Shown one piece after another: positions 54,958 through 63,973 of a DNA stretch of 64,000 nt. The stretch is from the NCBI RefSeq assembly GCF_020164955.1, contig NZ_JAIUHG010000006.1:180842-244841 (forward strand). Direction: 5' to 3'. The translations under genes and the position numbers were made by a program. Position 1 is the stretch's first letter. Every line of letters begins with the position of its first letter. The notes under the pieces were generated by a model. It was not told where the DNA came from, made no database searches, and saw only the letters and a program-made list of their open reading frames with translations. The stretch is from Mesorhizobium sp. CA8. GTDB taxonomy: Bacteria; Pseudomonadota; Alphaproteobacteria; Rhizobiales; Rhizobiaceae.

Positions 54958-55611
54958 TTAGAACTTCATACCGACGCCGAACGTGACGCGGTTGTCCTTC
55001 GACTTGACGTTGCCGAGGGCGCCGAAGTCCTTGTCGCCGTAGTCGGTGTAGCGGTACTCGACGCGGCCGAACACGTTGTCCGTGATCTTGATGTCGGTGC
55101 CGACACCAGCCGTCCAGCCGAGCATTGCCTTGCTCTCGTCGGTGGCGGTGAAGCTATCCGTGATCTTCTGGTTCTTGGCGGCGAGACCGCCGGTGCCATA
55201 AAGCAGGATTTCCGGGGTCACGGCATAGCCGAGGCGAGCGCGCAGCGAGCCTTCGAGGCCGCCCTTGGCATTGATGCCGGCGCTGTCGCCCTTGACGCCG
55301 TTGTAGCCGAGATCGGCTTCAGCGCCATAGACGAAGTTCTCCTGCTGCCAGTTGTAGCCGCCGAACACGCCGCCGATGAAGCCCTTGGTCTTCACATTGA
55401 CGCCGGCGTCACGAGCATCGGCATGGCCGCTGAAGCCGTAGCCGAGGCTGATACCGGCATAGGGGCCAGCCCAGGAAGCGACTGGAAGCTCGGCAACCGG
55501 AGCGGGAGCCGGCGGCTCTTCGGAAACGACGTCGGCTGCAAAGGCGGTACCACCAAAGGCGAACAGCCCGAGCGCAGCGGCAAGCGGCGCGAATTTGAGA
55601 TTGGTCTTCAT
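54958..55611 (-). CDS. Outer membrane beta-barrel protein (Omp25/Omp31 type)
   Basis: A 217-residue porin-like protein with a Sec signal (MKTNLKFAPLAAALGLFAFGGTAFA, cleavage near residue 25) and an eight-stranded beta-barrel ending FGVGMKF, with a terminal aromatic residue needed for outer-membrane insertion. A short Pro/Ala linker follows the signal. It resembles Omp25 and Omp31 of Brucella and rhizobia. Ribosome site AAGGAGAG precedes the ATG. Confidence 0.9.
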   Translation of the reverse strand: MKTNLKFAPLAAALGLFAFGGTAFAADVVSEEPPAPAPVAELPVASWAGPYAGISLGYGFSGHADARDAGVNVKTKGFIGGVFGGYNWQQENFVYGAEADLGYNGVKGDSAGINAKGGLEGSLRARLGYAVTPEILLYGTGGLAAKNQKITDSFTATDESKAMLGWTAGVGTDIKITDNVFGRVEYRYTDYGDKDFGALGNVKSKDNRVTFGVGMKF

Positions 55612-56024
55612 TGTTATACTCTCCTTAAGCCACAAGACACTTAGGCTTTTTTGTCCATGAAACGCCCCGGCCCGTCCGGGGGGATAAACGGGCTCGGCGC
55701 TCAACGGTTCCAAATGTCGTGCTGAAATGCGGCTGAAGCGAACCTGAACTTGGGTCATTCCCAGGCACGAATAAGGCCGAAAGGTGACGTTGCATCTTCG
55801 CAACAGCGAATGTCAGCAGGCTAATCATGTTGCGCTGCACGCCGCTTGGTTCAAGGGGTCCAGCGACATATATTGCCATGGACGGTGCCCCATATCCAGC
55901 GGGGCGCAAATGCATCCGGGCCGCTTCGCCACATTCCTGCCCCAGGTGGAAATGGCATTTAACGCTTGGCCCGTCACATTGTGCCGGCTTCCCGGAATCG
56001 TGAGGCCGTTTGAGGATTGACACC
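55612..56024. other. 413-base divergent region
   Basis: No supported gene. A GC-rich hairpin (CCCCGGCCCGTCCGGGG, about 55665-55681) lies in the OMP leader, followed by a run TTTTTT at 55648-55653. A plus-strand frame at 55784 is weak and lacks family features. Promoters for the OMP gene and the folM-like gene should both be here. Confidence 0.45.
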
Positions 56025-56789
56025 ATGAGACAAGCCACAGCCGTCGCGCTGGTGACGGGTGGAGCAAGGCGGATCGGCAAGGCGATCGTCGAGGATCTGG
56101 CCGCCAATGGCTTCGCCGTCGCCATCCATGCCAACCGGTCAAGCGACGAAGCCGAGGCGCTGGCGAAGAAGGTCGCGGGCGAGGGCGGTCGTGCCGCCGC
56201 AGTCGCCGCCGACCTCACCGATATGGAAGCCGTCGGCGATCTTGTCGGCAGGTCCGACGCCGCGCTCGGCCCTGTCACGCTGCTGGTCAACAATGCATCC
56301 TTGTTCGTCGATGACCGGGTGGAGGATTTCGACTGGCAGGCCTGGGATCGCCACTTCGCCATCCATGTGAAGGCGCCGGCGCTTTTGGCGCAGACCTTTG
56401 CCCGCGCGTTGCCGCAAGGCGAGGAGGGGCTGATCGTCAACATCATCGACCAGCGCGTCTGGCGGCCGACGCCGCGCTATTTCTCCTATGCCCTGTCGAA
56501 ATCGGCGCTGTGGACGCAAACGCAGATGCTGGCGCAGGCGCTCGGGCCGCGCATTCGCGTCAACGCCATAGGCCCCGGGCCGACACTGAAGAACAAGCGC
56601 CAGGACGACGATGATTTCGAGAGCCAGGTCGAGGGCCTGATCCTGAAGCGCGGCCCGCAATTGCCCGAATTCGGCGCCACGATCCGCTATCTCTGGCAGG
56701 CGCGCTCGGTGACAGGCCAGATGATCGCGCTCGACGGCGGCCAGCATCTTGCGTGGCAGACGCCGGATGTGACAGGCATGGTGGAATGA
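56025..56789 (+). CDS. Pteridine-reductase-like (FolM-type) short-chain dehydrogenase
   Basis: A 254-residue SDR with TGGARRIG (11-18), the TGX3RXG form that marks pteridine reductases. The catalytic set is D142, Y155 and K159: the usual SDR serine is replaced by Asp (NIIDQRVW) exactly as in PTR1, with 13 residues between Asp and Tyr. It probably reduces dihydrobiopterin, dihydromonapterin or dihydrofolate with NADPH. It is ATGA-coupled to uvrC. FolM identity is inferred from motifs. Confidence 0.85.
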   Translation: MRQATAVALVTGGARRIGKAIVEDLAANGFAVAIHANRSSDEAEALAKKVAGEGGRAAAVAADLTDMEAVGDLVGRSDAALGPVTLLVNNASLFVDDRVEDFDWQAWDRHFAIHVKAPALLAQTFARALPQGEEGLIVNIIDQRVWRPTPRYFSYALSKSALWTQTQMLAQALGPRIRVNAIGPGPTLKNKRQDDDDFESQVEGLILKRGPQLPEFGATIRYLWQARSVTGQMIALDGGQHLAWQTPDVTGMVE

Positions 56790-58870
56790 GTCCCGCAGTC
56801 CAAAGACACAAACGAAACGGCGCCGCCGACGATCTGCCGCCCAATGTCGACCTCGACGTGGAGGACGAGGCAGCGGAGGAGATCGTCGAACCGGAGTCGA
56901 TCCCGACTGGCCCCGAAGTCGCCTTCACGGCCATCGACTGGACGCCGCATGCCGGCGACGCCGACGGCATGGTCGGCGCCGAGGTGATCCAGACCTTGGT
57001 CAAGCGGCTGCCCAACCAGCCCGGCGTCTATCGCATGATGAACGCCGCCGGCGACGTGCTCTATGTCGGCAAGGCGCGCAGCCTGAAGAAGCGCGTCACC
57101 AACTACGCGCAGGGGCGCTTCCACACCGCCCGCATCGGCCGCATGGTGCGCGAGACGGCGACGATGGAATTCGTCGTCACCCGCACCGAGATCGAGGCGC
57201 TGCTGCTCGAGGCCAACCTCATCAAGCGGCTGAGGCCCCGCTTCAACGTGCTGATGCGGGACGACAAGTCCTTCCCCTACATCTTGCTCACCGGCGACCA
57301 TGTCTCGCCCGGCATCTACAAGCATCGCGGCGCGCGCTCGCGCAAGGGCGACTATTTCGGTCCCTTCGCTTCCGCCGGCGCCGTCGGCCGCACCATCAAT
57401 TCGCTGCAGCGCGCCTTTCTGCTCAGAAGCTGCACCAACTCCTTCTACGAGAACCGCACGCGGCCTTGCCTGCTCTTTCAGATCAAGCGCTGCGCCGGTC
57501 CCTGCACCGGCGAGATCTCGCATGAGGGCTATGCCGAGCTCGTCGCCGAGGCCAAGGATTTCCTTTCCGGCCGCAGCCAGAAGGTGAAGACCGAGATCTC
57601 GGCCGCCATGCAGCAGGCGGCGGAAGAACTCGATTTCGAGCGCGCCGCGATCTATCGAGACCGGCTTGCGGCGCTCTCGCATGTGCAGGCGCATCAGGGC
57701 ATCAACCCGCAGACTGTCGAGGAGGCCGACGTCTTCGCCATCCACCAGGAAGGCGGCCAGACCTGCATCCAGGTGTTCTTCTTCCGCACCGGCCAGAACT
57801 GGGGCAACCGCGCCTATTTCCCCAAGGCCGACCCGGCGCTGGAGCCGGCCGAGGTGCTGGGCTCGTTCCTGGCGCAATTCTATGACGACAAGCTGCCGGC
57901 GCGCACGCTGTTGCTTTCCCAGGCCGCGCAGGAACAGGAACTGCTCGCCGAGGCGCTTTCCACCCATGCGGACCGCAAGATTACCATTTCGGTGCCGCAG
58001 CGCGGCGAGAAGAAGGACCTGACGGATCACGCGCTGCAAAATGCGCGCGAGGCGCTCGGCCGCAGGCTGGCTGAGACATCGACCCAGGCCCGCCTGCTCA
58101 AGGGTTTTGCGGAGACCTTCGGCCTGGAAAAGCCGCCGGTGCGCATCGAAGTCTACGACAACTCGCACATCATGGGCACCAACGCGGTCGGCGCCATGGT
58201 CGTCGCCGGACCGGAAGGTTTCGTGAAGAACCAGTACCGCAAATTCAATATCCGCTCGACCGAGATCACGCCGGGCGACGATTTCGGCATGATGCGCGAG
58301 GTGATGCAGCGGCGCTTTTCGCGGCTGCTCAAGGAGCATGGCGACGAGCAGCCCGGCGCCACCGCGCAGGACGAGACCGGCGACGACGATCTGGTCGCCG
58401 GCAATGGCGGCTTCCCGGCCTGGCCCGACGTCATCCTGATCGACGGCGGCCAGGGCCAGATGACGGCGGTGCGCCAGATCCTGGCGGACCTCGGCGTCGA
58501 GGATCGTGTCGTGGCGATAGGCATCGCCAAGGGCCAGGACCGCGATGCCGGTCGCGAGCGTTTCTTCGTCAAGGGCAGGGAAAGCTTCATGCTGCCGGTG
58601 CGCGACCCGGTGCTCTATTTCGTCCAGCGCCTGCGCGACGAGGTGCACCGTTTCGCCATCGGCTCGCACCGCGCCCGCCGCAAGAAGGAGATGGTGAAGA
58701 GCCCGCTCGACGAGATCGCCGGCATCGGCCCCGGCCGCAAGCGCGCGCTGCTCCATGCCTTCGGCACAGCCAAGGCGGTCAGCCGCGCCGCGGTCGAGGA
58801 CCTGGTCAAGGTCGACGGCATTTCCGAGCATGTGGCGAAACTGGTCTACAATCACTTCCACGAGAGCTGA
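56786..58870 (+). CDS. uvrC: Excinuclease ABC subunit C
   Basis: A 694-residue UvrC. The GIY-YIG 3' nuclease domain starts near residue 78 ([19 protein letters not shown]), a UVR motif lies near 265-300, the endoV-type 5' nuclease has [18 protein letters not shown], and the C-terminus has tandem helix-hairpin-helix motifs ([22 protein letters not shown]). An acidic N-terminal extension of about 70 residues is unusual but seen in other rhizobia. It makes the two cuts around DNA lesions. The ATG at 56786 overlaps the folM-like stop. Confidence 0.95.
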   Translation: MSPAVQRHKRNGAADDLPPNVDLDVEDEAAEEIVEPESIPTGPEVAFTAIDWTPHAGDADGMVGAEVIQTLVKRLPNQPGVYRMMNAAGDVLYVGKARSLKKRVTNYAQGRFHTARIGRMVRETATMEFVVTRTEIEALLLEANLIKRLRPRFNVLMRDDKSFPYILLTGDHVSPGIYKHRGARSRKGDYFGPFASAGAVGRTINSLQRAFLLRSCTNSFYENRTRPCLLFQIKRCAGPCTGEISHEGYAELVAEAKDFLSGRSQKVKTEISAAMQQAAEELDFERAAIYRDRLAALSHVQAHQGINPQTVEEADVFAIHQEGGQTCIQVFFFRTGQNWGNRAYFPKADPALEPAEVLGSFLAQFYDDKLPARTLLLSQAAQEQELLAEALSTHADRKITISVPQRGEKKDLTDHALQNAREALGRRLAETSTQARLLKGFAETFGLEKPPVRIEVYDNSHIMGTNAVGAMVVAGPEGFVKNQYRKFNIRSTEITPGDDFGMMREVMQRRFSRLLKEHGDEQPGATAQDETGDDDLVAGNGGFPAWPDVILIDGGQGQMTAVRQILADLGVEDRVVAIGIAKGQDRDAGRERFFVKGRESFMLPVRDPVLYFVQRLRDEVHRFAIGSHRARRKKEMVKSPLDEIAGIGPGRKRALLHAFGTAKAVSRAAVEDLVKVDGISEHVAKLVYNHFHES

Positions 58871-59187
58871 GGACTGGTCGCGCGCACGGAAGGTTGACCA
58901 AGGCGTCCGTGTGGTGAGGTGTGCCATACCTTGGAGCATCCGCTTCGCTCCCGCTCCACCCGTGGATGACGAAGTTGCCATGGCTTCGCCAACCCCAACG
59001 TTGCAAGAAAGGCCGACATCGAAGCTGCCGATCCTCCGCGTCTAGGGGGAAATACCGGGAGCGCAGAGAGGTGCCTCAGGCCCGGCCCTCACGCCATTTT
59101 CCCCTGGTCAATCGAATCTCGCCTGTTGACCCCCTACATTGGCTTCTGATTTGAGTACGTCTGGCGGAGGAGATTTCCCGAGACGAC
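58871..59187. other. 317-base region between uvrC and pgsA
   Basis: No gene or clear repeat is visible. It contains GC-rich stretches and TTCCCCTGGTCAATCG near 59097. The pgsA promoter should be near the right end. Confidence 0.4.
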
Positions 59188-59784
59188 ATGGCACAACGCG
59201 CGTTCAACCTGCCGAACATCCTCACCTATGCCCGCATCGTCGCGGTGCCGTTGGTCGTGCTGTGCTTTTTTCTTGAAGGACATCTGAAGTCGTCCGACTT
59301 CGCCCGCTGGTCGGCGCTGGTCATTTTCCTGCTTGCCTCCATCACCGATTACTTCGATGGTTATTTCGCGCGCGCGTGGCAGCAGACCTCCAACATCGGC
59401 AAGATGCTCGACCCGATCGCCGACAAATTGCTGGTCGCAACCTGCCTGCTCCTGCTTGCCGCCGACACCGACCGCCATGGCGGTATCGCCGGCTGGTCGC
59501 TGTGGGCGGCAATCATCATCCTGTGCCGCGAGATCCTGGTCTCGGGCCTGCGCGAATATCTGGCTGCCTTGAAAGTGTCGGTGCCGGTGACCCAGCTCGC
59601 CAAGTGGAAGACCACCATCCAGATGGTCGCCATCGCCTTCCTGCTGGTCGGCCCGGCCGGCGACAAGATCTTTCCGCTGACCACCCAGATCGGCCTGGTG
59701 CTGCTGTGGGTCGCGGCGCTCGTTACGCTCTACACCGGCTACGACTATTTCCGCGCCGGCCTCAAGCACATCATGGACGAGTGA
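59188..59784 (+). CDS. pgsA: CDP-diacylglycerol-glycerol-3-phosphate 3-phosphatidyltransferase
   Basis: A 198-residue enzyme with five membrane helices. The CDP-alcohol phosphotransferase motif reads D-x2-D-G-x2-A-R, then G-x3-D-x3-D (DYFDGYFARAWQQTSNIGKMLDPIADK). It makes phosphatidylglycerol phosphate, the precursor of phosphatidylglycerol and cardiolipin. It is followed by moaD after 1 base, the common rhizobial order. Confidence 0.95.
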   Translation: MAQRAFNLPNILTYARIVAVPLVVLCFFLEGHLKSSDFARWSALVIFLLASITDYFDGYFARAWQQTSNIGKMLDPIADKLLVATCLLLLAADTDRHGGIAGWSLWAAIIILCREILVSGLREYLAALKVSVPVTQLAKWKTTIQMVAIAFLLVGPAGDKIFPLTTQIGLVLLWVAALVTLYTGYDYFRAGLKHIMDE

Positions 59785-59785
59785 G

Positions 59786-60043
59786 ATGTCGACGAAGCTC
59801 ATCTATTTCGCCTGGGTGCGCGAACGGATCGGCAAGCCGGAAGAGGACGTCGACTTGCCTTCCGGCATCGAGACGGTCGCCGATCTGCTGCGCTGGCTGA
59901 AGTCGCGCGGCGAGGAATATGAGAACGCGCTGCAATACCCCGACGTCATCCGAGTCGCCATCAATCAGGAACATGTCGGCCACCGCGAGAAGATTGCGGG
60001 CGCGCGCGAGATCGCGCTGTTTCCGCCGATGACCGGGGGCTGA
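59786..60043 (+). CDS. moaD: Molybdopterin synthase sulfur carrier subunit
   Basis: An 85-residue ubiquitin-like protein with the terminal Gly-Gly (PPMTGG) that is adenylated and thiocarboxylated, then gives sulfur to make molybdopterin. It starts KLIYFAWVRERIG, the MoaD start pattern, and is one base from moaE. Confidence 0.94.
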   Translation: MSTKLIYFAWVRERIGKPEEDVDLPSGIETVADLLRWLKSRGEEYENALQYPDVIRVAINQEHVGHREKIAGAREIALFPPMTGG

Positions 60044-60044
60044 G

Positions 60045-60524
60045 ATGGCAGGCGCCGTCGTGCCCGCCATCCGCATCCAGCGCGAGGATTTCGACGTCGC
60101 CGCCGAGATCGCCTGCCTGACCAAGGGGCGCGCCGATATCGGCGCCGTGGTCACCTTCTCCGGCCTTTGCCGTGACGAGCAGGGTGCGCTCTCGGCGCTC
60201 GAGCTCGAGCACTATCCCGGCATGGCGGAAGCCGAGATCGGACGCATCGCCGCCGAGGCCGTCGAGCGCTGGCCGCTGCAGGGGCTCACCGTCATCCATC
60301 GCCATGGAAAGATAGCGCCGGGCGAGAACATCGTGCTGGTGGTCGCGGCCTCGTCGCACCGTCAGGCGGCCTTCGAGGCGGCGAATTTCCTGATGGACTA
60401 TCTGAAGTCGCGCGCGCCCTTCTGGAAGAAGGAACACCGCGCCGACGGCTCCGAGGGCGGTTGGGTCGAGGCCAAGGAAGCCGACGATCAAGCGGCGGAC
60501 CGCTGGAAGAAACACAGCGACTAA
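60045..60524 (+). CDS. moaE: Molybdopterin synthase catalytic subunit
   Basis: A 159-residue MoaE. The conserved GAVVTFSGLCRDEQG, LELEHYPGMAE, VIHRHGKIAPGENIV and the catalytic-site KSRAPFWKKE are all present. With MoaD it turns precursor Z into molybdopterin. Confidence 0.95.
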   Translation: MAGAVVPAIRIQREDFDVAAEIACLTKGRADIGAVVTFSGLCRDEQGALSALELEHYPGMAEAEIGRIAAEAVERWPLQGLTVIHRHGKIAPGENIVLVVAASSHRQAAFEAANFLMDYLKSRAPFWKKEHRADGSEGGWVEAKEADDQAADRWKKHSD

Positions 60525-60604
60525 AAATCCCGTTCGGCCATCGAACGACCGCAATCCTTCCCAAGCCTGCCGGGCGGTTTGATTTGCTTGGCGGGAGCAA
60601 TCTC

Positions 60605-61015
60605 ATGCTGGACCGCATCGCGGAATTCTTCATCTTCGGGCTGGTGCCGCTGGTCGTCGGCGTGCTTGCCGTGCCGGAATTGACCAAGGCCGGCGAAAGG
60701 ACGATCGCGGGCGAGGTGACCTACCGCGAGCGCATCGCTCTGCCGCCCGATGCCGTGCTCGTGGTCGAGCTTGCCGATGTCTCGTTGGCCGATGCGCCAA
60801 CCGTGATCGCTAGGCGCAGGATAGCGCCCACCGGCCAGGTGCCGATCAAGTTCGACATCGGTTTCGATCCCAAGGCGGTCCAGAAGGGCCGAACCTACGC
60901 GCTGCAGGCGCGCATCACGGTCGGCGAACGGCTGATGTTCACCACCGGTACGAGCCAACAGCTCGATCCGCTGGCGGGCAGGCCGCAGACGGTTTTGCTG
61001 AAAATGGCGCGCTGA
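60605..61015 (+). CDS. YbaY-like small secreted/membrane protein
   Basis: A 136-residue protein with one N-terminal hydrophobic helix and a beta-sandwich domain of the YbaY type (GERTIAGEVTYRERIALPPDAVLVVELADVSLADAPTVIARRRI, then PIKFDIGFDP). YbaY proteins are periplasmic or lipoprotein-like and of unknown function. No lipobox Cys is seen, so this one would be anchored by its N-terminal helix. Confidence 0.75.
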   Translation: MLDRIAEFFIFGLVPLVVGVLAVPELTKAGERTIAGEVTYRERIALPPDAVLVVELADVSLADAPTVIARRRIAPTGQVPIKFDIGFDPKAVQKGRTYALQARITVGERLMFTTGTSQQLDPLAGRPQTVLLKMAR

Positions 61016-61182
61016 CGCCTGATCGCGCGACTTTTCAGCCTCGAAACCGTGTTCGCCGGAATAAACCGGCGACGCCAGGCGTTGACTTACGCAGATGGCG
61101 GGCAGGCAACGGGACAATGTCCCTTCACTTAAACCGCCAGACCGAATGCGCGGATCGATCTGGCACTCAGAGGAGACCAGAT

Positions 61183-61452
61183 ATGAAAAGGCACACGCTC
61201 TTTCTCGCAGTCACAAGCATATCGCTGATCGCCTTCGCCGGTTTTGCCAGGGCGGACGATCATCTGTTCAACGCCACGCAGCATGGCCTCAGCCCCGACA
61301 GCCAGCCTTTCCAGACCAACAAGGCCGGCCACAGCGGTGACCTTGCGCCTGGACAGGGCAGTCCGTTCACCGGCGAGGAGACGAAGACGCCGTCCACCGA
61401 TACCGAGGCGGCGAACGCCCATGCGAATGTGAAAGACCGTCAAGCCAAATGA
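61183..61452 (+). CDS. Small secreted hypothetical protein
   Basis: An 89-residue protein with a Sec signal peptide (MKRHTLFLAVTSISLIAFAGFARADD) and a short, Asn/Gln/Gly-rich mature part. Not recognised. The start ATG has AGGAGACC upstream. A strong terminator is just after the stop. Confidence 0.65.
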   Translation: MKRHTLFLAVTSISLIAFAGFARADDHLFNATQHGLSPDSQPFQTNKAGHSGDLAPGQGSPFTGEETKTPSTDTEAANAHANVKDRQAK

Positions 61453-61458
61453 CGCCTG

Positions 61459-61482
61459 CCCGCCGGGGGCCGGCGGGTTTTT
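61459..61482 (+). terminator. Intrinsic terminator after the small secreted protein gene
   Basis: Perfect 8-bp stem CCCGCCGG/CCGGCGGG, loop GGG, followed by five T. Confidence 0.88.
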
Positions 61483-61483
61483 A

Positions 61484-61582
61484 GAGCAATTCCAGGAAAA
61501 TTGGGACGCGGTTTTCGTTCCGGAATTGCGTGAAACAAAGGGATAGAGCGGTTCGCCGTTTCCAGGAAATGGTGAACCGCTC
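61484..61582. repeat. Two adjacent rhizobial palindromic repeats
   Basis: First element: GCAATTCC ... GGAATTGC arms (61486-61493, 61522-61529) with an inner AGGAAAA/TTTTCG core like the copies at 29862 and 48059. Second element: GAGCGGTTC/GAACCGCTC arms (61546-61554, 61574-61582) with a TTTCCAGGAAA centre. Both are the kind of short palindrome found many times in rhizobial genomes. Confidence 0.75.
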
Positions 61583-61674
61583 TGGCATGCCGGGCCGCCT
61601 CAACGGTTCTGTCTGTCATTCAAGCACGTCGCAATTGACCGCGCCGCTGCAACCGCCTAGCCTCCCTTGAAAAT

Positions 61675-61743
61675 GGGGATGGGGTTCCCCGAAACCGCCC
61701 TTGTGGCTGATGACTCCTGCCAGGCGTGCTCTTGCGCGGCAGG
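61675..61743 (+). ncRNA. Fluoride riboswitch (crcB motif) with terminator-like expression platform
   Basis: The segment GGGGATGGGGTTCCCC (61675-61690), then GAAACCGCCC, then GGCTGATGACTCCTGCC (61706-61722) matches the conserved core of the crcB fluoride riboswitch in order and spacing. It is followed by CCTGCC...GGCAGG pairing (61716-61721 with 61738-61743) and TTTGTTT, which would compete with the aptamer and end transcription when fluoride is low. It lies 81 bases upstream of crcB. Confidence 0.88.
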
Positions 61744-61823
61744 ATTTGTTTCCCCGCTCATATCATGCCTGATTTCGTGAAGTGATTCCGGTTTGGAATC
61801 GCGTTGGAAAGGCATTGAAAACG

Positions 61824-62237
61824 ATGACCCTTGCGGCTTGCGCCCTGGTCCTGATCGGCGGTTTCCTTGGCGGCATTTCCCGCTTTTTCCTGTCCGGCGT
61901 GGTCGGCCGCCGCATTGGCGAGACCTTCCCCTGGGGCACGCTGGTGGTTAATTTTTCCGGCGCCCTTGCCATCGGCGCCTTCGCCGGCGCGGCGCGCTCG
62001 GTCGGCGGCATCTTCGCCAGTGGTCTCGTGCGCGACCTGATCGTCGTCGGCCTGTTCGGCGGCTACACCACGGTGTCGTCCTTCTGCCTGCAGACGCTCA
62101 ACCTGGCGCTCGAAGGCGAGGGGCGGCTCGCCGCCTTCAACGTCGTCGCGTCGTCGGCTCTTTGCGTGCTGTTCGTCGCCCTCGGCTTCTGGGCGGTAGT
62201 ATGGGTGGTTGCTTCAACCACCGGAGCTGCGGGCTGA
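61824..62237 (+). CDS. crcB: Fluoride ion exporter CrcB/FluC, first copy
   Basis: A 137-residue membrane protein with four helices. The FluC signature GGFLGGISRFFLSG near the start and GLFGGYTTVSSF in helix 3 are present. FluC channels are dual-topology dimers that let fluoride leave the cell. The ATG at 61824 is preferred; a longer frame from 61782 is open. Controlled by the riboswitch upstream. Confidence 0.93.
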   Translation: MTLAACALVLIGGFLGGISRFFLSGVVGRRIGETFPWGTLVVNFSGALAIGAFAGAARSVGGIFASGLVRDLIVVGLFGGYTTVSSFCLQTLNLALEGEGRLAAFNVVASSALCVLFVALGFWAVVWVVASTTGAAG

Positions 62238-62240
62238 GCG

Positions 62241-62663
62241 ATGGTGGACAGACGGATGGCAATGCGGCTTTATCTGGCGGTCGGCTGCGGCGCGGCGATC
62301 GGCTCGCTGACGCGCTTCCTGTCGGGCTATGTCTTCGTCTCGCTGCTCGGCCTCAACGCGCTTTGGTCGACCGCTTTCGTCAATGTCGTCGGCTCCTGGG
62401 TCATCATGGCCTTCGCCACGCTGACCGGGCCGGACGGCCGCCTGATGGTCGGGCAGGCCTGGCGCAATTTCGTCATGGCCGGCTTCTGCGGCGGGCTCAC
62501 CACGTTCTCGGCGATGAGCCTCGACACCTTCATCCTGCTGTTCGAGGGCGACTGGCGGCTGGCCGCGATCTATCTCATCAGTGTGGTCGGCCTGTCGCTC
62601 GCCGCCGCGTGGCTGGGCTATCTCATGGCGTCCAGGCTCAACCGCTTGCCGGTCGCCGGGTAA
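62241..62663 (+). CDS. crcB: Fluoride ion exporter CrcB/FluC, second copy
   Basis: A 140-residue paralog with [15 protein letters not shown] and [13 protein letters not shown] motifs. It starts 3 bases after the first copy. The differing charges in the loops suggest the two may pair as a heterodimer with fixed opposite orientations, as in other bacteria with paired crcB genes. Confidence 0.93.
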   Translation: MVDRRMAMRLYLAVGCGAAIGSLTRFLSGYVFVSLLGLNALWSTAFVNVVGSWVIMAFATLTGPDGRLMVGQAWRNFVMAGFCGGLTTFSAMSLDTFILLFEGDWRLAAIYLISVVGLSLAAAWLGYLMASRLNRLPVAG

Positions 62664-62677
62664 CAAAGGAGGAGGAC

Positions 62678-63022
62678 ATGGAACTTCCCGCGCAATGCGC
62701 GCTGCTCAGGATCTTCTTCGGCGAGGACGACAGGGCTGCTGACGGCAAGCCGCTGCACGAGGCGATCGTCATCAAGGCGCGCGAGGCCGGCATGGCCGGC
62801 GCCACGGTGCTGAGAGGTCCGCTCGGCTTCGGCCGTTCGAGCGTGCTTCACACCGCCAAGATCCTGCGCCTGTCGCAGGATCTGCCAATCGTCGTCGAGA
62901 TCGTCGACGCGCCGGAGAAGATCGATGTGCTGATCCCGGAGATCAAAGCGCTGACCAGGACAAAGAGCTGCCTGATCACCAGGGAGAAGGTCGAGGTCAT
63001 CCGTTACGGGGACGGCGACTGA
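62678..63022 (+). CDS. DUF190 family protein of the fluoride operon
   Basis: A 114-residue cytoplasmic protein of the DUF190 (PII-like fold) family: CALLRIFFGEDDRAADGKPLHEAIVIKAREAGMAGATVLRG, then DLPIVVEIVD. A strong ribosome site AAAGGAGGAGG precedes the ATG. It is often encoded with crcB and may regulate or sense fluoride or a nucleotide. Confidence 0.9.
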   Translation: MELPAQCALLRIFFGEDDRAADGKPLHEAIVIKAREAGMAGATVLRGPLGFGRSSVLHTAKILRLSQDLPIVVEIVDAPEKIDVLIPEIKALTRTKSCLITREKVEVIRYGDGD

Positions 63023-63037
63023 ACCCGCCATCTCCCA

Positions 63038-63244
63038 TCAGCCGCCACGAAGCCGGCGGCCGATCGTCCTTTCGTCGAAGATACCGGCGGAAAAGAGTTT
63101 CATGGCCTCTATCGCCAAGTCCGACGCCTCGGAACTGCCTATGACGATGCCGCGCTCCTCGCAGACCTCGTCATAGATACGCTTCAACAAAGCGAGGTCA
63201 TCCGGATAAGCAAGGCCACTTTCAGAAACATGAGGCTTGATCAT
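63038..63244 (-). CDS. Hypothetical small protein (68 residues)
   Basis: Not recognised as a named family. A conserved-looking helical protein MIKPHVSESGLAYPDDLALLKRIYDEVCEERGI..., similar in style to short rhizobial proteins. It lies convergent to the fluoride operon. The start ATG at 63244 is preferred over an open upstream frame. Confidence 0.6.
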   Translation of the reverse strand: MIKPHVSESGLAYPDDLALLKRIYDEVCEERGIVIGSSEASDLAIEAMKLFSAGIFDERTIGRRLRGG

Positions 63245-63366
63245 GCTTCGCTCTCTCGGTTCGGCGGAAGCGCGGCTCACAGCCGCCGACGCCCAGCGCT
63301 ACTTTGTTGCCAATTTTCGCTGAACCTAGGGCAGGCGGCGGATGTGACCACCCGTCTCAAAATAAA

Positions 63367-63390
63367 AACGGCCCGCTGGAGCGGGCCGTT
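63367..63390 (-). terminator. Intrinsic terminator of ndk
   Basis: A perfect 10-bp stem AACGGCCCGC/GCGGGCCGTT with a TGGA loop, followed on the minus strand by TTTATT. It lies 22 bases after the ndk stop. Confidence 0.88.
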
Positions 63391-63412
63391 CCGTGAAACT
63401 CGAGCTTGCGCC

Positions 63413-63835
63413 TCAGCCGACGATCTCGGTATCCGAGAACCAGTATTTGATCTCCTGTGCGGCGGTCTCCGGCGCATCCGAGCCATGCACCGAATTCTCG
63501 CCGATCGACAGTGCATGTACCTTGCGGATGGTGCCCTCGGCGGCATTGGCCGGGTTGGTGGCGCCCATCACTTCGCGGTTCTTGGCGATGGCGTTCTCGC
63601 CCTCCAGCACCTGCACGATGGTCGGCGCCGACGACATGAATTCCACCAGCTCGCCGAAGAACGGGCGATCCTTGTGGACAGCGTAGAACCCTTCCGCCTC
63701 GCGGCGGCTCATCCACACGCGGCGCGATGCGACGACGCGCAGGCCAGCGTCTTCCAGCATCTTGGTGATGGCGCCCGTCAAGTTGCGCCTGGTCGCGTCC
63801 GGCTTGATCATGGAGAAGGTGCGTTCGATCGCCAT
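63413..63835 (-). CDS. ndk: Nucleoside diphosphate kinase
   Basis: A 140-residue NDK. It starts [13 protein letters not shown], and the catalytic His lies in [12 protein letters not shown]. It moves phosphate between nucleoside tri- and diphosphates to balance the nucleotide pool. The ATG at 63835 begins the conserved fold; an upstream open frame is not used. Confidence 0.96.
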   Translation of the reverse strand: MAIERTFSMIKPDATRRNLTGAITKMLEDAGLRVVASRRVWMSRREAEGFYAVHKDRPFFGELVEFMSSAPTIVQVLEGENAIAKNREVMGATNPANAAEGTIRKVHALSIGENSVHGSDAPETAAQEIKYWFSDTEIVG

Positions 63836-63934
63836 AAGGTCGTCCTTGTTCTGGGAATGGAAATTGGAGTGGCGGGCTCTATACAAGCCGCTCGGCGGCT
63901 TGCCAAGGGGAGGCCGCTTCTGGTGTCGTAAGCG

Positions 63935-63973
63935 CATGAGTTGTCCGGGTTAGGTAGCACATGAGTTGTCCGG
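63935..63973. repeat. 14-bp direct repeats near the window edge, possible insertion sequence end
   Basis: CATGAGTTGTCCGG occurs at 63935-63948 and at 63960-63973, 25 bases apart. Multiple short direct repeats at one end are typical of IS21-like ends, but no transposase lies inside the window, so this is only a candidate. Confidence 0.4.

Noticed and set aside
56687..58981. 764-codon minus-strand frame opposite uvrC
   Set aside because: A typical high-GC antisense frame; uvrC on the other strand has complete domains.
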